Positions 1 to 6,058 are shown, counted from the stretch's first letter. The stretch is 7,106 nucleotides of DNA from Gammaproteobacteria bacterium (GCA_019136395.1 JAGVUH010000088.1:1-7106); one strand, 5' to 3'. Made by a program: numbers and translations. Notes: generated by a model from the letters alone, not told the origin.

Positions 1-420
1 TTCGTCCGCAATCCCTGGGACTTGCAGGTCAGTTCCTTCCATCATATCCGCCGGGAGCGCCCGCACTACCTGGGCGGGCATGAGGATTTCGCGAGCTTTC
101 TGCGCTGGAAGCTGGACCCCGCCCGGCCCTACCAGTACCACATCGACACCTCCATCGAGCGCCAGACCGACTATCTGATCGACCTCGAAGGCCAGGTGGT
201 GGTGGATTTCATCGGTCGTTACGAACGGCTCGGCGACGATTTTGCCGAGGCCTGCCGGCGGATTGGTATCCCCACCCCGGCCCTGCCGCATCAGCGCCAG
301 GCCCGGGATCGCGCCAAGGACTATCGTGGTTACTACACGGACGCGACGGCGGAGCTGATCGCCCGCCACTTTGCCCGTGATATCGAGATTCTGGGTTACC
401 GCTTCGACCCTGAACTCTAG
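1..420 (+). CDS. Sulfotransferase family protein, C-terminal part (5' end outside window)
   Basis: The frame is open from the first base and ends in TAG at 418-420, giving 139 residues with the start missing. It opens with FVRNPWDLQVSSF. This matches the RNPxDxxxS/T element that binds the 3'-phosphate of PAPS in sulfotransferases, with the conserved Arg at residue 3 and a Ser at residue 11. The tail, YRGYYTDATAELIARHFARDIEILGYRF, has the Y-x-x-Y-Y-T...LIARxFxxDIEIxGY pattern often ending family-2 (carbohydrate-type) sulfotransferases in bacteria. Such enzymes transfer sulfate from PAPS to a sugar or other hydroxyl acceptor; the acceptor cannot be told from this piece. The PAPS 5'-phosphosulfate loop should lie upstream of the window. 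The gene converges on the minus-strand frame at 479-802. Family call fairly firm, substrate unknown. Confidence 0.8.
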   Translation, partial: FVRNPWDLQVSSFHHIRRERPHYLGGHEDFASFLRWKLDPARPYQYHIDTSIERQTDYLIDLEGQVVVDFIGRYERLGDDFAEACRRIGIPTPALPHQRQARDRAKDYRGYYTDATAELIARHFARDIEILGYRFDPEL

Positions 421-453
421 CCCGCCCAACTGTTGCTCATTAGTAAGGCGGGC
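420..453. terminator. Inverted repeat just after the sulfotransferase, possible weak terminator
   Basis: GCCCGCC at 420-426 pairs perfectly with GGCGGGC at 447-453 across a 20-nt loop. The stem begins at the last base of the sulfotransferase stop codon and sits between two convergent reading frames, where a shared terminator would be expected. No T-run follows on either strand and the loop is long, so a classical intrinsic terminator is not shown. Confidence 0.3.
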
Positions 454-478
454 ATGCTTAGCTTAGCCCACTCCCGGC

Positions 479-802
479 CTAGCGCAGGGCCTTCTGGCTT
501 TCCAGAAACAACCCGTTCGGTATGGCGAATAGGTTCCACCACCAGGCCAGTAGCGGTGTCCAGACCAGGGCATTGGAGGCCATCATCGCGGAATACAGGG
601 CCTTGTTCTTGGTTTGGGAGTCGTACATCACGGCCATCTCCTGCTGCGCAGACCGCTGCCTGTCCTTGGGGTTGAAGACCGGATCAGGGAGGCTGGTACC
701 AGCAAAGACCTTGGTCTCAGCGGAGACCGAGATCTCCTGATCATGCCCCTCGCGACGGGGACTCCGACAAGTACCTTGCCGGGCAGAGGGCGCGTCTGCA
801 AT
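479..802 (-). pseudogene. Small or decayed reading frame with a C-terminal Trp-rich membrane segment, unknown function
   Basis: A minus-strand frame is open from a TAA at 805-803 down to TAG at 481-479, about 107 codons. It has no ATG, GTG or TTG in its first half. The only ATG codons near the coding-like part are at 637 and 628. A start at 628 would have AGGAG 9 nt upstream and give a 49-residue peptide with a polar N-terminus (MYDSQTKNKALYSAMM), one hydrophobic stretch (ALVWTPLLAWWWNLFAI) and a short polar tail. Codons upstream of 637 are also rich in G/C at third positions and read like protein (SVSAETKVFAGTSLPDPVF). A second frame, open from about 825 to 628, adds LPGKVLVGVPVARG just before this stretch. 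A larger gene damaged by a frameshift near 745-755 is therefore possible. I cannot name a family. The alternatives are a genuine 49-52 residue single-pass membrane protein or the remnant of a longer gene. Confidence 0.4.
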
Positions 803-823
803 TTACTACTGTTGCCATAAACC

Positions 824-843
824 AACGAACTTAATCGTTCGTT
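824..843. repeat. Perfect 7-bp inverted repeat (hairpin or operator)
   Basis: AACGAAC at 824-830 and GTTCGTT at 837-843 are exact reverse complements separated by TTAATC. The AT-rich centre and short arms fit either a protein-binding operator or a small RNA hairpin. It lies immediately upstream, on the minus strand, of the small decayed frame. Confidence 0.4.
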
Positions 844-876
844 TGATTATCAGTATAGATGCTGGCTAGCCGTTCT

Positions 877-899
877 CTACCACGGACTTTTCATGGTAG
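877..899 (-). repeat. 8-bp hairpin that pairs fully only as minus-strand RNA
   Basis: On the minus strand CTACCATG (899-892) and CGTGGTAG (884-877) form eight consecutive pairs, one of them G-U, around a 7-nt loop AAAAGTC. The plus-strand version has a C-A mismatch at the same place. If this is a real RNA structure, transcription from the minus strand (the rluB side) is favoured. Confidence 0.35.
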
Positions 900-911
900 T
901 CGTGATGATGG

Positions 912-931
912 TCGTTGCAAATCAGCAACGA
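912..931. repeat. Perfect 7-bp inverted repeat
   Basis: TCGTTGC at 912-918 and GCAACGA at 925-931 are exact reverse complements with a 6-nt loop AAATCA. It is the second in a close series of hairpins between the small minus-strand frame and rluB as read by minus-strand RNA polymerase leaving rluB. No T-run follows it. Confidence 0.4.
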
Positions 932-982
932 TGTGGTCATTTCCTACTAACCATGAACCCCCTAGCTTGTGGCGTTGAATCG

Positions 983-998
983 CGGATTTCCGTATCCG
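983..998. repeat. 5-bp inverted repeat downstream of rluB
   Basis: CGGAT at 983-987 pairs with ATCCG at 994-998 around TTCCGT. It lies about 35 nt past the rluB stop codon. A weaker stem, CCTGT/ACAGG (1041-1037 with 1028-1024), overlaps the rluB stop and is followed on the minus strand by TCTTAT. Either could contribute to the 3' end of the rluB transcript, but neither is a strong intrinsic terminator. Confidence 0.25.
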
Positions 999-1032
999 AC
1001 AAGGTATTCATCCTGGGATAAGACCTGTTGGT

Positions 1033-2061
1033 TTAGACAGGCGGCTTGCGCCGGTTGGGCTTCCCGCTTGGTCGCGGCTGGCTACCGGACCAGGGGCTCG
1101 GCTTCCGGGTATGGGGACGCGGTGGCGAGGGCGGGGCCATGCCGGCCAGCCGCAGGAGACCATCCAGTTCTTCTGGCGTCAGATCGCGCCACTTGTGGCT
1201 GAAGAGGCTCGGTTCGAGGATGACGTTGCCAAAGCGTACCCGCATCAGGCGGCTGACCTTGACGCCCACGGCCTCCCAGAGGCGGCGCACCTCGCGGTTG
1301 CGGCCCTCGCGCAGCAGGACGTGATACCAGCGGTTGGCGCCACGGCTGCTGGTGTCGGACTCGACGATCTCCTCGAAGCGCGCCGGGCCATCGTCCAGTT
1401 CCACGCCATGGACCAGGCGCTGCAGGGCTTCCCGCGGCGCCGTGCCGAGGACGCGCACGGCGTATTCGCGCTCGAGCTCCTGGGAGGGGTGCATCAGCTT
1501 GTTAGCCAGTTCGCCGTTATTGGTCAGCAGCAGCAGGCCGGAGGTGTTGATGTCCAGGCGGCCGATGGCGATCCAACGCCCTTGCAACAGGGGCGGCAGG
1601 CGGTCGAAGACGGTGGGCCGACCCTCCGGGTCCTGGCGGGTGACGATCTCACCCTCGGGCTTGTGGTAGGCGATGACGCGCAGGGGTTCGGCCGTCGTGG
1701 CGGGGGCCAGGCGCAGTGGCTTGCCATCCAGGCGGACCTGGTCGCCGGGACCCAGGCGATCACCGAGCTTGGCGAGTCGGCCATTGATCTCGATGCGGCC
1801 GGCCGTGATCCAGCCCTCGATCTCCCGGCGCGAGCCAAGGCCGGCATCCGCCAAGACCTTCTGGATGCGGGCCGGTTCGACCGCGCTGGGGGGTTGGCTC
1901 GTGCCAGGGCCCTTGCCGCTGGTGGTGGCCTTGGGACGAGCCGCCGTGGTTCCGGATGCGGCGGCCCGGGAGCGGGCGGAGGGAGTGCCATGGCCAGCGG
2001 CTCCCCCGGGATCTGAGCGGCGGGCGTTCTTCGGCGGGTCGGGGCGCTTATCTTTGGTCAT
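1033..2061 (-). CDS. rluB: 23S rRNA pseudouridine(2605) synthase RluB
   Basis: The 342-residue protein belongs to the RsuA/RluB/E/F pseudouridine synthases. In E. coli RluB isomerises U2605 of 23S rRNA near the peptidyl-transferase region. An S4 RNA-binding domain spans about residues 64-112 (RIQKVLADAGLGSRREIEGW...). The catalytic domain follows, with the signature IGRLDINTSGLLLLTN and catalytic Asp at residue 170. The conserved REGRNREVRRLWEAVG lies at 251-266. The first 60 residues are basic and low in complexity (Arg, Ala, Thr, Gly, Pro), and residues 310-342 form a Pro/Arg/Lys tail; such extensions are common in this family in high-GC Gammaproteobacteria and likely aid RNA binding. It starts at ATG with no clear Shine-Dalgarno, 60 nt after scpB, so it is probably translated from the same message. 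The RluB versus RsuA/RluE/RluF choice rests on the scpA-scpB neighbours and overall length. Confidence 0.93.
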   Translation of the reverse strand: MTKDKRPDPPKNARRSDPGGAAGHGTPSARSRAAASGTTAARPKATTSGKGPGTSQPPSAVEPARIQKVLADAGLGSRREIEGWITAGRIEINGRLAKLGDRLGPGDQVRLDGKPLRLAPATTAEPLRVIAYHKPEGEIVTRQDPEGRPTVFDRLPPLLQGRWIAIGRLDINTSGLLLLTNNGELANKLMHPSQELEREYAVRVLGTAPREALQRLVHGVELDDGPARFEEIVESDTSSRGANRWYHVLLREGRNREVRRLWEAVGVKVSRLMRVRFGNVILEPSLFSHKWRDLTPEELDGLLRLAGMAPPSPPRPHTRKPSPWSGSQPRPSGKPNRRKPPV

Positions 2062-2121
2062 GGCAGGGGCTGCGTTCGGGTGGCAAAGCGGGGAGGGGTG
2101 ATGGCCGGGAGCTCACGGGGT

Positions 2122-2778
2122 TCAGGGCAACTCTGCCGCGGCTTGGGCAGGGGCCTGGATCGATGGCGGAGCATCTCCTGGTCCAGCCATACGGCCGTTG
2201 GCTGGTTGCGGTTCCTCCAGCGGCAGGTCGTCCCCAAGAAAGTCCGGCGCGCGGATCTCCGCCAGGGTCGGCAGTTCGTTGAGGGACTTGAGGCCAAAAT
2301 AGTCCAGAAACTTGCGGGTGGTGGCGTAAAGGGCCGGCCGGCCGGGGACGTCGCGGTGGCCGACGACCCGCACCCACTCGCGCTCCAGCAGGGTCTTGAC
2401 GATGTTGGTGCTGACGGCGACGCCGCGGATCTCCTCGATCTCGCCGCGGGTGATAGGCTGACGGTAGGCGATCAGGGCCAGGGTCTCCAGCAGGGCGCGG
2501 GAGTAACGCGGCGGCTTTTCGTCCCAGAGGCGCGCCACCCAGGGAGCGCAAGCCTTGCGCACCTGGATGCGGTAACCGCCGGCGACCTGGGCCAGCTCGA
2601 TGCCCCGGTCCTGGTAGTCCGCTTCCAGGGCGGCCAGGGCGGCGGTGAGCTCCTCCCGGGTCGGCACCGCCTCCTCCTCCTCGGCGAAGAGGCTGGCCAG
2701 GGTCTCCAGGGTCAGGGGGCCACCCGCCGCCAGCAGGGCGCCCTCGACGATGTTCTTGAGGGATGGGCGCTCGCTCAT
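2122..2778 (-). CDS. scpB: Segregation and condensation protein B (ScpB)
   Basis: The 218-residue protein is the winged-helix (kite) subunit of the SMC-ScpAB condensin complex. It binds as a dimer to the ScpA kleisin and helps organise and segregate the chromosome in the cytoplasm. The first winged helix covers about residues 6-75 (LKNIVEGALLAAGGPLTLETL to GGYRIQV). The second covers about 92-165, with the family signature SRALLETLALIAYRQPITRGEIEEIRG and the GRPALYATT wing near 146-154. A Pro/Ala-rich tail from about 187 to 218 is probably unstructured. It begins at ATG 2778 with GGGGA roughly 9 nt upstream. It is separated from scpA by 174 nt holding a G-rich hairpin, unlike the tightly overlapping scpA-scpB pairs of many bacteria. 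Confidence 0.95.
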   Translation of the reverse strand: MSERPSLKNIVEGALLAAGGPLTLETLASLFAEEEEAVPTREELTAALAALEADYQDRGIELAQVAGGYRIQVRKACAPWVARLWDEKPPRYSRALLETLALIAYRQPITRGEIEEIRGVAVSTNIVKTLLEREWVRVVGHRDVPGRPALYATTRKFLDYFGLKSLNELPTLAEIRAPDFLGDDLPLEEPQPANGRMAGPGDAPPSIQAPAQAAAELP

Positions 2779-2952
2779 CGCCTAGTCCCCGACACCCAAG
2801 CGAAAAGTGAACCGTGCAGACCCCCTCTCCCCGACCCTCCCCCGCCAGGGGGGAGGGAGTAAGAGAATCGGAAGCGTGTGCCGCCGAAGCCCTCTTGGGG
2901 CGCGAGGGGTTTTAACGAATGTAAAACAAGAGAGAGGGAGCTTGATCACAAC
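2779..2952 (-). other. scpA-scpB intergenic spacer
   Basis: This 174-nt spacer interrupts the usual close coupling of scpA and scpB. Read on the minus strand it contains, in order, a 6-bp A/T-rich stem (GTTTTA 2909-2914 with TAAAAC 2922-2927), a weaker CCCTC/GAGGG stem (2890-2894 with 2904-2908), and the G-rich REP-like hairpin described separately. No reading frame with coding character was seen. Confidence 0.5.
2821..2857 (-). repeat. REP-like G/C-rich hairpin with a G-quadruplex motif on the minus strand
   Basis: CCCTCCCCC at 2835-2843 pairs exactly with GGGGGAGGG at 2849-2857 around a 5-nt loop. The minus strand then continues with four G-runs (GGGGG A GGG TC GGGG AGA GGGGG, 2843 down to 2821), which satisfies the G3+N1-7 quadruplex pattern. 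In scpA-scpB mRNA the first two runs could enter either the hairpin or the quadruplex. The layout resembles the dispersed C-rich/G-rich palindromes found between genes in many high-GC proteobacteria. Its copy number in this genome cannot be judged here. Confidence 0.5.
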
Positions 2953-3828
2953 TCAGTTCCCGGTGCGCAGGCGGACATGAATGGGGGCGAAGGGCTCGGC
3001 CTGGACCAGTTCAATGGTGGCGGACTTGATCAGCTCCAGCACCGCCAGAAAGCTCACCACCACCCCTGCCCGGCCCTCGTGGAGCTCGAAGAGGTGAACG
3101 AAGGGGACAAAGCCCATGCCCTGGAGTTTGCCCAGGACGATGGCCATGCGTTCGCGCAGACTCAGGGACTCCTTCTCCACCTTGTGGCTGGTGAACAGGT
3201 CGGCCCGCGCCAGCAGCTCCCGCAGGGCCAGCAGGACCTCGCGCAGATTGACCTCGGGGGGGATGAGGCGGCGATGCCCGGGAGGGACTGGGGCCTGGAC
3301 CAGATAGTGATCGCGCTCCAGGCGCGGCAGTTCATCCAGGTCCTGGGCGGCCTGTTTGAAGCGCTCGTACTCCTGAAGACGACGCACCAGATCAGCCCGG
3401 GGGTCCTCTTCCTCCTCGGTGGCGGGGGGGCGGGGCAGCAGCATGCGCGACTTGATCTCCGCCAGCAGGGCGGCCATCACCAGGTATTCCGCCGCCAGTT
3501 CCAGGCGCATGTCCTTCATCAGCTCAACGTATTCCATGTACTGGTCGGTGATCACGGCAATGGGGATGTCGAGGATGTCCAGGTTCTGGCGCTTGATCAG
3601 GTAAAGCAGCAGGTCCAGGGGCCCCTCGAAGGTGTCGAGGAAGACCTCCAGGGCGTCCGGCGGTATGTAGAGGTCCTGGGGCAGGGTGAGCAGGGGCTGG
3701 CCCTGGACGATGGCGAAGGGCATCTCCCGCTGCTGGGGAGGCCCGGCGGGGACGAAGGCGGGTTCCGTCGCCTCGTCGCTTGTCGCCGTCAGGCCTGCAG
3801 TGTCACTGGCCGGTTTTAGGTCGCTCAA
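2953..3828 (-). CDS. scpA: Segregation and condensation protein A (ScpA)
   Basis: ScpA is the kleisin that bridges the two SMC heads and recruits ScpB in bacterial condensin. The 291-residue frame shows the kleisin N-terminal signature FEGPLDLLLYLIKRQNLDI at about 67-85 and the helix EYLVMAALLAEIKSRMLLP at 114-132, which contacts SMC. A charged linker (TEEEEDPR) follows. The C-terminal winged helix is near 225-288 (VVVSFLAVLELIKSATIELVQ). The start used is TTG at 3828, which overlaps the trpS stop by 4 nt (TTGA), a typical arrangement for translational coupling. Residues 1-35 are low in complexity. An ATG at 3723 (MPFAIVQGQPLL, residue 36) is a possible alternative start that would keep every conserved element. 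Confidence 0.94.
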   Translation of the reverse strand: MSDLKPASDTAGLTATSDEATEPAFVPAGPPQQREMPFAIVQGQPLLTLPQDLYIPPDALEVFLDTFEGPLDLLLYLIKRQNLDILDIPIAVITDQYMEYVELMKDMRLELAAEYLVMAALLAEIKSRMLLPRPPATEEEEDPRADLVRRLQEYERFKQAAQDLDELPRLERDHYLVQAPVPPGHRRLIPPEVNLREVLLALRELLARADLFTSHKVEKESLSLRERMAIVLGKLQGMGFVPFVHLFELHEGRAGVVVSFLAVLELIKSATIELVQAEPFAPIHVRLRTGN

Positions 3829-4838
3829 CGAAAGTCCATGGACATGGCCTGACGCACCTCTTCCATGGTCTTGCGCGCCACCTGACGGGCCGCCTCGTTG
3901 CCCTCGGCGATGATGTTGCGCACCTGCTCCGGTTGCTCCTCAAATTCCCGCGCCCGTTCCTGGATGGGCTTCAGCTCCGCCAGCACGGCGTCGATGACCG
4001 GCTGCTTGCACTCCAGGCAGCCGATGCCCGCCGAGCGGCAGCCCGCCTGAACCCAGGCCCGGGTGTCGTCGTTGGAATAGACCTCATGGAGCTGGAAGAC
4101 GGGGCATTTGGCCGGGTCGCCAGGATCGGTGCGGCGCACCCGCGCCGGGTCCGTGGGCATGGTGCGCAGGGCCTTCTCCACCTGGGCTGGCGGGTCGCGC
4201 AGGGCGATGGTGTTGCCGTAGGACTTGGACATCTTCTGGCCGTCCAGGCCGGGCATCTTGGAGGCCCTGGTCAGCAGGGCCTGGGGCTCGGGCAGGATGA
4301 TGCGGCCGCTGCCCTCCAGGAAGCCGGTGAGGCGCTCGCGATCGGCGTTGCTCAGGTTGCCCTGGGCCTCGATCAGGGCCTGGGCCGTGGCCAGGGCCTC
4401 GTGATCGCCCTGTTCCAGGAAAGACTTGCGCAGCTTGTCGAAGAGTTGGGCGTTCTTCTTGCCCATCTTGTCCCGGGCCTTGGCCGAGCGCTCGGCGAAG
4501 TCCGGCTCGCGGCCGAAGACGTGGTTGAAGCGCCGCGCCACCTCCCGGGTAAGTTCCACATGGGCGACCTGGTCCTCGCCCACCGGCACCAGCCCGGCCT
4601 TGTAAATGAGGATATCGGCGCTCTGCAGCAGGGGATAGCCGAGGAAGCCGTAGGTCGCCAGATCGCGCTCCTTGAGCTTCTCCTGCTGATCCTTGAAGGT
4701 CGGCACCCGCTCCAGCCAGCCCAGCGGGGTGATCATGGACAGCAGCAGGTGCAGCTCGGCATGCTCCATGACCCGCGACTGGACGAAGAGGGTGGCCTTG
4801 GCCGGGTCGATGCCCGCCGCCAGCCAGTCCACCACCAT
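3825..4838 (-). CDS. trpS: TrpRS C-terminal fragment (KMSKS and Fe-S cysteine motif)
   Basis: This is the 337-codon remainder of trpS, read from ATG 4838, which is Met69 of the restored protein. It carries the tryptophan-pocket segment GYPLLQSADIL at 67-77, VPVGEDQVAHVELTREVARRF near 84-104, and GQKMSKSYGN at 200-209. Four cysteines at 245, 267, 274 and 277 follow a C-x21-C-x6-C-x2-C pattern. A similar pattern (C-x22-C-x6-C-x2-C) binds a 4Fe-4S cluster in Thermotoga maritima TrpRS next to the anticodon-binding region. No good Shine-Dalgarno precedes ATG 4838, so independent translation is doubtful. Without the HIGH half the fragment should not be active by itself. Its stop overlaps the scpA start. 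Confidence 0.6.
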   Translation of the reverse strand: MVVDWLAAGIDPAKATLFVQSRVMEHAELHLLLSMITPLGWLERVPTFKDQQEKLKERDLATYGFLGYPLLQSADILIYKAGLVPVGEDQVAHVELTREVARRFNHVFGREPDFAERSAKARDKMGKKNAQLFDKLRKSFLEQGDHEALATAQALIEAQGNLSNADRERLTGFLEGSGRIILPEPQALLTRASKMPGLDGQKMSKSYGNTIALRDPPAQVEKALRTMPTDPARVRRTDPGDPAKCPVFQLHEVYSNDDTRAWVQAGCRSAGIGCLECKQPVIDAVLAELKPIQERAREFEEQPEQVRNIIAEGNEAARQVARKTMEEVRQAMSMDFR

Positions 4839-4980
4839 GTCCCAGATACTGGCGGGGATGATCGAGGGGTCCTCGTAATGGGTGGTCAGGGCATGCCCGC
4901 CGCCAGCCAGTCCACCACCATGTCCCAGATACTGGCGGGGATGATCGAGGGGTCCTCGTAATGGGTGGTCAGGGCATGCC
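4810..4980. repeat. Perfect 83-bp tandem duplication inside trpS
   Basis: Bases 4810-4892 and 4893-4975 are identical, and the first five bases of the unit (ATGCC) occur a third time at 4976-4980. Identity therefore extends over 88 bp at an 83-bp offset. The flanking bases differ on both sides (G4809 against C4892, C4898 against A4981). A 5-bp repeat bordering a duplicated unit is the usual signature of replication slippage or microhomology-mediated tandem duplication. The absence of any mismatch means the event is recent, or is an artefact of read assembly. Confidence 0.97.
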
Positions 4981-5125
4981 AGTCGGCGACGAAGAAGAAG
5001 CAGTCGTAATCGTGCTGCAACTCGACCCAGTTTTTGAGGACACCGTGGTAATGACCCAGGTGCAGACGGCCGGTGGGCCGCATGCCGGAGAGGACGCGTC
5101 CGTTGGAGGTGGTGGCGGAGTTCAA
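4886..5125 (-). CDS. trpS: TrpRS N-terminal fragment (HIGH motif), truncated by the duplication
   Basis: These 79 codons encode the start of the Rossmann fold: GRVLSGMRPTGRLHLGHYHG at 9-28, then FFFVADWHALTTHYEDP. It reads through the first-met copy of the duplicated segment and ends MP-stop, where the second copy begins out of frame. It starts at TTG with GGGGAA about 10 nt upstream. It contains the ATP-binding HIGH signature but lacks the tryptophan pocket and KMSKS loop. Confidence 0.6.
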   Translation of the reverse strand: MNSATTSNGRVLSGMRPTGRLHLGHYHGVLKNWVELQHDYDCFFFVADWHALTTHYEDPSIIPASIWDMVVDWLAAGMP

Positions 5126-5386
5126 GGCGGGAATTCCCCGATAGGTTCAGCGATGGAGGTTGAAAGGAGCAAAATCAGCGTGGAAGACACCCGGCTTGGG
5201 CATGGCACCCCAGTATGGCCCTTTGATCAGCGGAGAGTTGCGAGGTCACTCCTGCAAGTGAGGGTTGGTGCCGAGATGAAGAGGGCAACTACAGGTGAAC
5301 ACTGCGGCTGGACCTGCACTTCGGCGAGGAGTTGATCCACCGCTTAGTACTCAGATGTGGGTATGGGTCATGGGCGCCGGCCAGAT
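5126..5386. other. Spacer between the M50 protease gene and trpS
   Basis: These 261 nt hold no gene that I can support. A short inverted repeat TCACT/AGTGA (5246-5250 with 5257-5261) is visible. A 33-codon minus-strand frame (5245-5147) without a good start was considered and not called. The trpS leader and any trpS promoter should lie in the part near 5126-5200, but no convincing -35/-10 pair was found. Confidence 0.45.
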
Positions 5387-6058
5387 TCAGGTCATGAAGA
5401 TCTCCCGCACCACCCCGGCCCCAGGCATCAGGCCGATGGTCAGGTCGATCAGGGGGCTCAGCAGGGTGCTCAGCATCCCCGTGACCAGCAGGATCACCAG
5501 CAGGATGAGGCCGTAGGGCTCCAGACGGGCAAAGGGGATGGCCAGGCGGCGCGGCAGCAGGGCGTTGAGCACCCGTCCGCCGTCCAGGGGCAGGAGGGGG
5601 AAGAGGTTGAGCACCATCAACAAGACATTAATCAGCACCCCGGCGGCGCCCATGTAGGCCAGGGGTTGCGCCACCCAGGGACTGACGTGCCACAAGGCCA
5701 GGGCCAACTGAATTGCCAGGCCCCACAGGATCGCCATCACCAGATTAGCGCCCGGTCCCGCCAGGGCGACCAGGGCCATGTCGCGGCGCGGCTGATGCAG
5801 GTTGCGGACATCCACCGGGACCGGCTTGGCCCAGCCAAAGAGGAACCCGGTGAGAAAATAGGTGGCCAGGGGCACCAGTAGGGTGCCGATGGGGTCGATG
5901 TGCTTGAGCGGATTCAGCGTCACCCGGCCCAGCAGGCGCGCCGTGCGGTCCCCCAGATGACCGGCGGCCCAGCCGTGGGCGGCTTCGTGGACCGTGATGG
6001 CGAAGAGCACCGGCAGGATGAGGATGGCCAGGAGCTGAATATGATTGAGGATGTCCAT
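5387..6058 (-). CDS. M50-family (site-2 protease type) membrane zinc metalloprotease
   Basis: The 223-residue protein is almost entirely hydrophobic, with about five to six membrane spans. The first helix holds the zinc-binding motif HEAAH at 24-28 (Glu25 catalytic). [13 protein letters not shown] at about 151-163 supplies the third zinc ligand, Asp159, in the N-x-x-P-x-x-PLDGG signature of site-2 proteases. [11 protein letters not shown] at 100-110 is also typical. The PDZ domain of RseP is absent, so this is the small PDZ-less group often annotated only as site-2 protease family protein. Such proteins cut substrates within the membrane; the target here is unknown. In many Gammaproteobacteria this gene lies just upstream of trpS, as here, but 261 nt separate the two, so trpS may have its own promoter. 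ATG 6058 has no Shine-Dalgarno. Confidence 0.9.
   Translation of the reverse strand: MDILNHIQLLAILILPVLFAITVHEAAHGWAAGHLGDRTARLLGRVTLNPLKHIDPIGTLLVPLATYFLTGFLFGWAKPVPVDVRNLHQPRRDMALVALAGPGANLVMAILWGLAIQLALALWHVSPWVAQPLAYMGAAGVLINVLLMVLNLFPLLPLDGGRVLNALLPRRLAIPFARLEPYGLILLVILLVTGMLSTLLSPLIDLTIGLMPGAGVVREIFMT

Larger units (their letters stand above)
421..1032. other. 612-nt gap between sulfotransferase and rluB
   Basis: The stretch contains no full-length gene that I can recognise. Its left half holds the small minus-strand frame at 479-802. Its right half (about 800-1000) is visibly more AT-rich than the flanking genes and contains short inverted repeats at 824-843, 877-899, 912-931 and 983-998. 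No tRNA-like cloverleaf, transposase fragment or terminal inverted repeats were seen. The composition change and decayed frame would fit an accessory junction next to the conserved rluB cluster, but that is inference. Confidence 0.5.
3825..5125 (-). pseudogene. trpS: Tryptophanyl-tRNA synthetase gene split by an 83-bp tandem duplication
   Basis: TrpRS is the class I enzyme that activates tryptophan with ATP and charges tRNA-Trp in the cytoplasm. Two adjacent frames together encode it. The upstream one (5125-4886) holds the HIGH-type motif HLGHY at residues 22-26. The downstream one (4838-3825) holds GEDQ and KMSKS. An exact 83-bp duplication lies at the junction. Because 83 leaves remainder 2 on division by 3, translation from the start meets TGA at 4888-4886. 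Deleting one copy joins ...DMVVDWLAAG to IDPAKATLF and gives 405 residues, the length of the long bacterial TrpRS form, which carries an extra segment before KMSKS. The start is TTG at 5125, because an in-frame TGA at 5149-5147 rules out a longer protein. trpS is normally essential, so a second synthetase elsewhere, a sequence error, or fragment complementation would be needed. Confidence 0.9.

Noticed and set aside
421..1032. Insertion sequence or CRISPR remnant in the sulfotransferase-rluB gap
   Set aside because: No transposase motif, terminal inverted repeats with target duplication, or regularly spaced direct repeats were found.
1111..2016. 301-codon plus-strand open frame opposite rluB
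   Set aside because: It mirrors rluB codon for codon in a GC-rich gene, has no recognisable domain, and lacks a ribosome-binding site.
2878..3819. 313-codon plus-strand open frame opposite scpA
   Set aside because: It is antisense to ScpA. The Gln/His/Gly-rich peptide is a by-product of scpA codon use.
3780..4961. 393-codon plus-strand open frame opposite trpS
   Set aside because: It is antisense to trpS and scpA, whose conserved motifs are unmistakable. Its composition, rich in Gly, Leu, Gln and His, is what GC-rich genes give on the opposite strand.
4810..4980. Programmed ribosomal frameshifting or an intein-like insertion in trpS
   Set aside because: The inserted material is an exact copy of adjacent trpS sequence and contains no slippery heptamer plus structure that I can see. 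A simple tandem duplication explains it fully.
5147..5245. 33-codon minus-strand frame upstream of trpS with a protein-like peptide (contains KGPYWGAMPKPGVFHADF)
   Set aside because: It has no suitable start codon, sits between two stops in the trpS frame and is very short. I could not tell a repeated intergenic element or gene remnant from chance.
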